In this document: positions 34,035 to 39,577 of the stretch, one piece after another
How the letters are laid out: each line of letters starts with the position of its first letter
How positions within the stretch are numbered: position 1 is the first letter of the stretch
DNA from: an uncultured Clostridia bacterium
GTDB lineage: Bacteria; Bacillota; Clostridia; Oscillospirales; Acutalibacteraceae
NCBI GenBank assembly: GCA_946627725.1
Contig: CAMOVW010000005.1
Location: 1-39,577 of the forward strand
DNA: 39,577 nucleotides
Direction: 5' to 3'
The notes under the pieces: generated by a model
Database searches by the model: none
What the model was told of the DNA's origin: nothing
What the model saw: only the letters and a program-made list of their open reading frames with translations
Made by a program: the position numbers and the translations under genes

Positions 34035-34511
34035 ATGGCAGATACCGAAAAAGATGCGGTAAAGGCTGCAAAAGAAGCCGAAAAAGCCGCCAAAAAGGCA
34101 AAGCAGGAAAGAATTAAACAGAGCAAGCCGAAAAAAGAAGGTAACGTCGCGTCCAGAGCCGGTAAGAGTGTGAAAAAGTTCTGGAAGGATTTTACCGGAA
34201 CCGTGAAAAAGGTCGTTTGGCCCGGCAGGACCCAGGTGCTCAAATCCAGCGCAGTGGTGCTTGCTTCCATTATTGTGGTGGGCCTTGTGATCTACGGCTT
34301 CGATCAGGGCCTTACCGCGCTGTTCAACGGCGGTAAAACGCTGGCCGGCAATCTCGGCGAACAGGTAGCCGTTACCGAAGAAGTTACCGATGCGGCAAAC
34401 CCCGAGATCACCACGGCGGAAGAACCTTCTTCCGAAGATGTTCCCGAAACCGAATCGGCTGCCGAAGCCGATACCGCCGCGCAGGATACCGAATCCACTA
34501 CGGCAGGCTGA
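34035..34511 (+). CDS. secE: Preprotein translocase subunit SecE with charged N-terminal and acidic C-terminal extensions
   Basis: KFWKDFTGTVKKVVWPGRTQVLKSSAVVLASIIVVGLVIYGFDQGL is a SecE core. Lies between rpmG and nusG. Confidence 0.92.
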   Translation: MADTEKDAVKAAKEAEKAAKKAKQERIKQSKPKKEGNVASRAGKSVKKFWKDFTGTVKKVVWPGRTQVLKSSAVVLASIIVVGLVIYGFDQGLTALFNGGKTLAGNLGEQVAVTEEVTDAANPEITTAEEPSSEDVPETESAAEADTAAQDTESTTAG

Positions 34512-34547
34512 TAATTCTAAGCTTTTTTGCAAACGCGGAGGTCAGTT

Positions 34548-35105
34548 ATGATTGAAGATTATAAATGGTATGTTGTTCACACCTATTCCGGTTACGAGAA
34601 CAAGGTAGCCGAGAATATCAGAAAAGTTGTTGAAAACAGAGGTCTTCAGGAACAGATCGCTGAGGTTTGCGTCCCCATCGAAACCGTTACCGAGATCAAA
34701 GACGATAAAAAGCGCGAGGTTGAGCGCAAGATCTTCCCCGGGTACGTGCTGGTAAAGCTGGCTGTTTCGTATAACGAAAAGGCCGAAGAGCAGCGCATGA
34801 CGGACGAGATCTGGTACATCATCCGCAATACCCGCGGCGTTACCGGCTTTGTGGGCCCGGACGGCCGCCCCGTGCCCCTTACGCAGGAAGAGGTTTACCG
34901 CCTCGGCGTAGAAAAGCACAGCGTAAGCCTGAGCTACGAGGTGGGCGATCTGGTCACCATCATCTACGGTTCTTTCGACGGGTTCTCGGGTATCGTTGAT
35001 AAGATCGACGCTGAAAACGATACCGTTCGCGTGATCATCTCCATGATGGGCAGAGACACGCCTTTGGAGCTGGGGCTCGATCAGGTAGAGCCCGCAGTCG
35101 ATTAG
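34548..35105 (+). CDS. nusG: Transcription termination/antitermination factor NusG
   Basis: KWYVVHTYSGYENKVAENI...FPGYVLVKL...RNTRGVTGFVG...VGDLVTIIYGSFDGFSGIVDKID (KOW). ATG at 34548 after GGAGG. Confidence 0.97.
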   Translation: MIEDYKWYVVHTYSGYENKVAENIRKVVENRGLQEQIAEVCVPIETVTEIKDDKKREVERKIFPGYVLVKLAVSYNEKAEEQRMTDEIWYIIRNTRGVTGFVGPDGRPVPLTQEEVYRLGVEKHSVSLSYEVGDLVTIIYGSFDGFSGIVDKIDAENDTVRVIISMMGRDTPLELGLDQVEPAVD

Positions 35106-35116
35106 TTTTTGGTAAT

Positions 35117-35200
35117 TAGGCCCCTTGCGGCCTGTTATGGCGCTTTATGCGCCGTGGGAGGGAATAAATCTTTCTGTTCCCGCCACTACCACATTTTTTT
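35117..35200 (+). promoter_or_regulatory. Structured leader between nusG and rplK (three stem-loops, then a T7 tract)
   Basis: AGGCCccttgcGGCCT; GGCGCtttatGCGCC (35139-35153); GTGGgaGGGAA...TTCCCgCCAC (35154-35186); then TTTTTTT before GGAGGTG. Confidence 0.55.
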
Positions 35201-35212
35201 GGAGGTGCAGTT

Positions 35213-35638
35213 ATGGCACAAAAAGTAGTAGGCTTAATCAAGCTTCAGATCCCCGCAGGAAAGGCAACCCCTTCTCCCCCTGTAGGTCCCGCACTCGGTC
35301 AGCACGGCGTTAACATTATGGCTTTCACCAAGGAATTCAACGAGAGAACCAAAAACGATATGGGTCTCGTGATCCCCGTGGTGATCACCGTTTACGCAGA
35401 CCGTTCCTTCTCCTTCATCACCAAAACGCCTCCCGCGGCCGTTCTCATCAAAAAGGCCTGCAACATCGAAAAGGGTTCCGGCGTTCCGAACAAGACGAAG
35501 GTAGCTACCATCACCACCGAGCAGGTAAGAAAGATCGCCGAGCAGAAAATGCCCGATCTGAACGCCGGCAGCGTGGAAGCCGCCATGCGCATGGTAGCCG
35601 GTACTGCCCGCAGCATGGGCATCACCGTAACAGACTGA
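35213..35638 (+). CDS. rplK: 50S ribosomal protein L11
   Basis: [39 protein letters not shown]... Confidence 0.98.
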   Translation: MAQKVVGLIKLQIPAGKATPSPPVGPALGQHGVNIMAFTKEFNERTKNDMGLVIPVVITVYADRSFSFITKTPPAAVLIKKACNIEKGSGVPNKTKVATITTEQVRKIAEQKMPDLNAGSVEAAMRMVAGTARSMGITVTD

Positions 35639-35657
35639 GCGGGGGAGGTATTATACA

Positions 35658-36362
35658 ATGAAACACGGTAAAAAGTATGTAGACAGCGCAAAGCAGGTAG
35701 ACCGCTCCAAGCTGTACGATTCCACCGAGGCGCTGAAGCTCGTTTGCGAAACCGCCAAGGCCAAATTCGATGAGACCGTAGAACTCCACGTTCGTTTGGG
35801 CGTAGACTCCCGCCACGCGGATCAGCAGGTTCGCGGCGCTGTGGTGCTTCCCAACGGTACCGGTAAAAAGGTACGCGTTTGCGTGTTCGCCAAGGGCGCT
35901 GAGGCCGACGCCGCCACCGCCGCCGGCGCAGAGATCGTTGGCGCCGAAGATCTGGTAGCCCGCATTCAGGGCGAAGGCTTTATGGATTTCGACGTGTGCA
36001 TCGCCGCTCCCAACATGATGGGTCTGGTTGGCCGTCTCGGTAAGATCCTTGGCCCCAGAGGCTTAATGCCCTCTCCCAAGGCCGGTACCGTTACCCCCGA
36101 CGTGGCGAGAGCCGTGAACGAGGCCAAGGCCGGTAAGATCGAGTACCGTCTCGATAAAACCAACATCATCCACTGCCCCATCGGCAAGGCTTCCTTCGGC
36201 GCAGATAAGCTGTATGAGAACTATGCCGCTCTGATCGACGCCATCATCAAGGCAAAGCCCGCCGCCGCCAAGGGCCAGTATATCCGCTCCTGCGCCGTGG
36301 CTTCCACCATGGGCATCGGCATCAAGATCAACCCCAACAAGGTGCTTGCTACCGCCGAATAA
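35658..36362 (+). CDS. rplA: 50S ribosomal protein L1
   Basis: [23 protein letters not shown]...[39 protein letters not shown]... Confidence 0.98.
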   Translation: MKHGKKYVDSAKQVDRSKLYDSTEALKLVCETAKAKFDETVELHVRLGVDSRHADQQVRGAVVLPNGTGKKVRVCVFAKGAEADAATAAGAEIVGAEDLVARIQGEGFMDFDVCIAAPNMMGLVGRLGKILGPRGLMPSPKAGTVTPDVARAVNEAKAGKIEYRLDKTNIIHCPIGKASFGADKLYENYAALIDAIIKAKPAAAKGQYIRSCAVASTMGIGIKINPNKVLATAE

Positions 36363-36380
36363 GCGAATAAAAAAAATATC

Positions 36381-36409
36381 TTGACAAACGCCGTTTGTTA
36401 TGATATCAT
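36381..36409 (+). promoter_or_regulatory. Promoter of rplJL
   Basis: TTGACA (36381-36386) - 17 nt - TATCAT (36404-36409). Confidence 0.65.
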
Positions 36410-36410
36410 A

Positions 36411-36535
36411 CCGTTGCTGTTCTTAAGACAGCAGGTGCATTTTGCATAAGGATCTGATCCGCCTGCCGAGGAATGGAGCTGAAAATCACGTATTTTTATG
36501 CCCTTTTGCCTCAGCATGGCGAAAGGGCTTTTTGC
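36411..36535 (+). ncRNA. Ribosomal protein L10 leader (autoregulatory RNA) with attenuator hairpin
   Basis: tgctgttcttaagacagcaggtgcattttgcataaggatctgatccgcctgccgagg upstream of rplJ resembles the L10 leader. Terminator GCCCTTTTGCC-tcagcat-GGCGAAAGGGC-TTTTT at 36500-36533. Confidence 0.88.
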
Positions 36536-36564
36536 ATGAAAATAGAAAAGGCAGGTGAAACAGT

Positions 36565-37107
36565 TTGCCAAGTGCTAAGGTTTTAGAAGAAAAGAAAGCA
36601 AAGGTTGCCGCTCTTAAGGAACGTATCGATTCCGCAGTTGCCGGTGTGGTCGTAGATTACAAGGGCACCACCGTGGAAGACGATACCAAGCTTCGTAAAG
36701 AGCTCCGTGAGGCGGGCGTTCACTACACCGTAGCGAAGAACACCCTGATCCGTCTCGCTATCGACGGTACCGCGCTTTCCGCAATGGACGATATGCTGAA
36801 CGGCACCACCGCCATTGCAACCAGCAGTGAAGATTACGTTGCCGCCGCGAAGATCCTCTCCAAGTTCGCAGAAACGCATGAGAACTTCAACGTGAAAACC
36901 GGCTTCATTGACGGCGAGGTTATCTCCCTCGACAAGATCGATGAGCTTGCGAAGCTTCCCAGCAAGGAGCAGCTCCTTACCAACGTTGCTTACGTATTCG
37001 CAGCGCCCATGGCCTCCTTCGCGAGAGCCATTCAGGCCATCATCGATAAAGAAAACGGCGGCGAAGCAGCCGCAGAGGCTCCCGCAGAGGAAGCCGCAGC
37101 CGAATAA
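36565..37107 (+). CDS. rplJ: 50S ribosomal protein L10
   Basis: TTG start after CAGGTGA. PSAKVLEEKKAKVAALKERIDSAVAGVVVDYKGTTVEDDTKLRKELREAGVHYTVAKNTLIRLA. Confidence 0.96.
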   Translation: MPSAKVLEEKKAKVAALKERIDSAVAGVVVDYKGTTVEDDTKLRKELREAGVHYTVAKNTLIRLAIDGTALSAMDDMLNGTTAIATSSEDYVAAAKILSKFAETHENFNVKTGFIDGEVISLDKIDELAKLPSKEQLLTNVAYVFAAPMASFARAIQAIIDKENGGEAAAEAPAEEAAAE

Positions 37108-37154
37108 TTCGGTATCAATCATTAAAAATGAAATTAACATTGGAGGATTAAAAA

Positions 37155-37532
37155 ATGGCATCCGAGAAAATTACCGCGATTGTTGATGAAGTTGCTGCTC
37201 TCTCCGTTCTTGAGCTTGCAGAACTTGTAAAAGAAGTAGAAGAAAGATTCGGCGTTTCCGCCGCTGCCGCTGTTGTAGCCGCAGGCCCCGCTGCCGAAGC
37301 AGGCCCCGCCGCTGAAGAGAAGACCGAGTTTGACGTTGTTCTCAAGAGCGCAGGCGCAGGCAAGCTGAACGTTATCAAGGTTGTTCGCACCATCACCGGC
37401 CTTGGCCTGAAAGAAGCCAAAGAGGCCGTTGATAACGCTCCCACCACCATCAAAGAGGCTGCTTCCAAGGAAGAGGCTGAGGACATCAAGGCCAAGCTCG
37501 AAGAAGCCGGCGCTGAGGTTGAACTCAAGTAA
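37155..37532 (+). CDS. rplL: 50S ribosomal protein L7/L12
   Basis: [22 protein letters not shown]...[72 protein letters not shown]. Confidence 0.98.
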   Translation: MASEKITAIVDEVAALSVLELAELVKEVEERFGVSAAAAVVAAGPAAEAGPAAEEKTEFDVVLKSAGAGKLNVIKVVRTITGLGLKEAKEAVDNAPTTIKEAASKEEAEDIKAKLEEAGAEVELK

Positions 37533-37555
37533 GTTTTTCTCAACAAACAAAAAAG

Positions 37556-37581
37556 TCCCTTGCGGTTGCAGGGGATTTTTT
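37556..37581 (+). terminator. Terminator after rplL
   Basis: TCCCTTGC-ggtt-GCAGGGGA-TTTTTT. Confidence 0.8.
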
Positions 37582-37606
37582 ACTGTAAGAAAACGGAGGA
37601 TACATT

Positions 37607-38617
37607 ATGAATTGCAGATACTGCGGGCAGCCCATGCCGGGCGGCGCGGAGCGCTGCCCCGCCTGCGGCGCGCTCGATCCTTATTTTACGGCGGGTACGC
37701 CCGCGCAGCAGCCCGGCGACGCCCCTGTGCAGAATCAGGCGGCCGCGCCAAACACCGACGCCCCGGCGCAGGGCCAGTACACAGCGCCCACGCAGGGCCA
37801 ATATACACCTCCCACGCAGGGCCAGTATACACCTCCCGCGCAGGGGCAGTATACACCTCCCGCGCAGGGGCAGTATGCCGCCCCCGCATCGCCGCAGAAT
37901 ACGGAATTTGCCGCGCAGGTACAGAAGGCGCAGCGCAAAAACAAAGGCTCCGCCATCGGCTTTACCATTGGCAGAATCGTTGCGGGGCTGGTTGTGATCG
38001 CCCTGCTGGCGGGCGGATTCAACCTGTTTCATAAGCATGCGTCTTTCCTCTCTGAGGGGGAAACCGTGAATCTGGACGACCTTCTCGCAAAGGGCGAGGA
38101 TTACCCGGTAGGGGAGTTTGTGCACGTGGACGCGCCCTTTGTGCTGGACGTTTTCGCCAAGGAAGAAAACACCATGAACGGCGTTACCTCCTCTGAGGAT
38201 TATTATTATATGATCGTGCTGAACAGCAACGCCGCCATCGCCGTGAAGGCGGGTTCCGTGGACGATATCGCCGTGCTTGACAAGGGCACCGACGATTCGA
38301 TCGCTTACCTGAACGAAGAAATCGAGATGTTTGACGATATCCCGCTGGATGGGAAGCTTGTAAAGATGACCGACAGTAAGATCCGCCAGTATTTTGACGA
38401 GGCCGCGGTGGAATACGGCTTCAGGGACGCCGACAGTAAAATCAAAACGGAATACTACGTGATCGATATGACCGCCGCCCGCGCGGAAAACGTGCTGCTG
38501 TTTATTATAGCGCCCGTGGCTGTGATCGTGGTGGTGATCGTGGTGATCTCCATCGTGCGAAAGAAGAAGAAAAAGGCCGCTGCGGTTCCGCCTGTGCCCG
38601 GCAATACAACAGTGTAA
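37607..38617 (+). CDS. Zinc-ribbon membrane protein with QGQYTPP tandem repeats, 336 aa
   Basis: MNCRYCGQPMPGGAERCPACG (CxxC...CxxC), Q/P/Y-rich linker, two hydrophobic helices, KKKKK cytoplasmic-like tail. Confidence 0.85.
   Translation: MNCRYCGQPMPGGAERCPACGALDPYFTAGTPAQQPGDAPVQNQAAAPNTDAPAQGQYTAPTQGQYTPPTQGQYTPPAQGQYTPPAQGQYAAPASPQNTEFAAQVQKAQRKNKGSAIGFTIGRIVAGLVVIALLAGGFNLFHKHASFLSEGETVNLDDLLAKGEDYPVGEFVHVDAPFVLDVFAKEENTMNGVTSSEDYYYMIVLNSNAAIAVKAGSVDDIAVLDKGTDDSIAYLNEEIEMFDDIPLDGKLVKMTDSKIRQYFDEAAVEYGFRDADSKIKTEYYVIDMTAARAENVLLFIIAPVAVIVVVIVVISIVRKKKKKAAAVPPVPGNTTV
37768..37887 (+). repeat. 24-bp tandem repeat, 5 copies (AQGQYTPP)
   Basis: gcagggccagtacacagcgcccac / gcagggccaatatacacctcccac / gcagggccagtatacacctcccgc / gcaggggcagtatacacctcccgc / gcaggggcagtatgccgcccccgc. 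Confidence 0.95.
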
Positions 38618-38629
38618 AGAGGTGCCCGC

Positions 38630-39343
38630 GTGACAGGAAAAGACGCTGCAATGCGTATGATAGAGATCCCAACATCATCGCAGATCGAAGATTGCATCAA
38701 ACAATTCAACGAAGAACAGGCGACGGCGGAGAAAGCCATATCCACCGCCTTTCGCGCGTTGAACAATTCCGACCCTGAAAACATATTGATCAAGGTTATT
38801 CTGCTGAACGATCTGTACAGCGCCGGTTTGAACAGCAACGCGCCCGGTGCTGAAACCCTGTTGAAGAAGAGGGAAACCGGAAAAAAGCTGATGCCCGGCG
38901 TGATGCTTGCCGCAGAGAAGATCTGCGCTTACGAGCGGGAATGCAGATTTGACGGCTGCGCCTCCAAAGCCGACGCGGCGAAGCTGATTGCCGATTTCGT
39001 TGTTTTTGACGCGCCCTACAGTAAGCCGTATTCTTTTATTACAAAATACTGCTCTTTTCGTTTGCCCGAACTGCAGCTCCCCATTGCGGATAATTACGTG
39101 CGGGCGCTGCTTCTGCTGCTGAATGAAAAGCTGCAAAAAGAAAACGGGATAGGCTTTAACGAACCGTTCAAAAACGCGGATCTGAATGATTACAGCCGGT
39201 TTTGCGGCGTTGTGGAAAACTTTACCGCCCGATATGCGCCGGATCGGGCGGCTAAGGACGTGGATAAATTCCTTTGGCAGTACGCAAAAAATCTGAAAAA
39301 CCGGAAAGAGAACGGAATGGATATCAGAACGCTGATCTCCTGA
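38630..39343 (+). CDS. Hypothetical protein, 237 aa
   Basis: GTG start after AAAGAGGTG, 12 nt downstream of the zinc-ribbon gene stop. No family recognised. Confidence 0.7.
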   Translation: MTGKDAAMRMIEIPTSSQIEDCIKQFNEEQATAEKAISTAFRALNNSDPENILIKVILLNDLYSAGLNSNAPGAETLLKKRETGKKLMPGVMLAAEKICAYERECRFDGCASKADAAKLIADFVVFDAPYSKPYSFITKYCSFRLPELQLPIADNYVRALLLLLNEKLQKENGIGFNEPFKNADLNDYSRFCGVVENFTARYAPDRAAKDVDKFLWQYAKNLKNRKENGMDIRTLIS

Positions 39344-39374
39344 GGTTTGCTTGTCAAACAAATAAACAATAAAA

Positions 39375-39416
39375 CACCCCGGAAGAAGGAGAGAACCCTC
39401 TTCCAGGGGTGATTTT
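39375..39416 (+). terminator. Terminator after 38630-39343
   Basis: CACCCC-GGAAGA...TCTTCC-a-GGGGTG-ATTTT. Confidence 0.82.
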
Positions 39417-39433
39417 GTGAGGATAATTATTAT

Positions 39434-39488
39434 TTATCGCGCACTTTGCGCGATAAACGCCGTTCGCCGTTCGCTGTTCGCTGTTCGC
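39434..39488. repeat. Perfect 10-bp inverted repeat followed by a heptamer tandem repeat
   Basis: TTATCGCGCA-ctt-TGCGCGATAA (39434-39456). CGTTCGC CGTTCGC TGTTCGC TGTTCGC (39461-39488). Confidence 0.8.
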
Positions 39489-39577
39489 AAGAATCTCAGT
39501 CTCCGCGATAAGGTTCAGTGACGCAACGGTAGGGCGGCATTTTATGCCGCGTTAATTATTGTGTCTGCGGGTTCAGC

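Noticed and set aside
37429-38034. 201-aa ORF overlapping rplL and the zinc-ribbon gene
   Set aside because: Out-of-frame overlap with two well-supported genes, low-complexity translation and no ribosome-binding-site support.

Overview
The window looks like a chromosomal segment from a Gram-positive Clostridia/Oscillospiraceae-like bacterium (inferred from gene content and order, not proven). From left to right it contains: a small membrane-anchored hypothetical protein (-); two adjacent fold-back or inverted-repeat elements (REPIN/MITE-like); mutS2; two tandem paralogous polytopic membrane proteins (-); a divergent GT-C-like polytopic membrane protein (+); and a single uninterrupted 21.5-kb ORF (about 9114-30626). 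That ORF encodes a secreted protein of about 7,170 aa built from 12 degenerate copies of a long Leu-rich acidic module. It is followed by a strong terminator, a YjdF/DUF2238-like membrane protein, a PHP-domain phosphoesterase, a hypothetical protein, and the rpmG-secE-nusG-rplK-rplA-[L10 leader]-rplJ-rplL cluster. The window ends with a zinc-ribbon/tandem-repeat membrane protein and a hypothetical protein. The giant gene is the strongest candidate for something undescribed. It has its own consensus promoter (TTGACA-N18-TATAAT), a leader hairpin, a signal peptide, an alternating two-module (A/B) higher-order repeat, a module length that falls from 664 to about 425 aa from N- to C-terminus, and near-total absence of TTA/CTA/TCA codons over about 17.5 kb (which explains the artefactual 5,030-codon antisense ORF). 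All calls come from reading the sequence and the supplied ORF track. No database search was possible.
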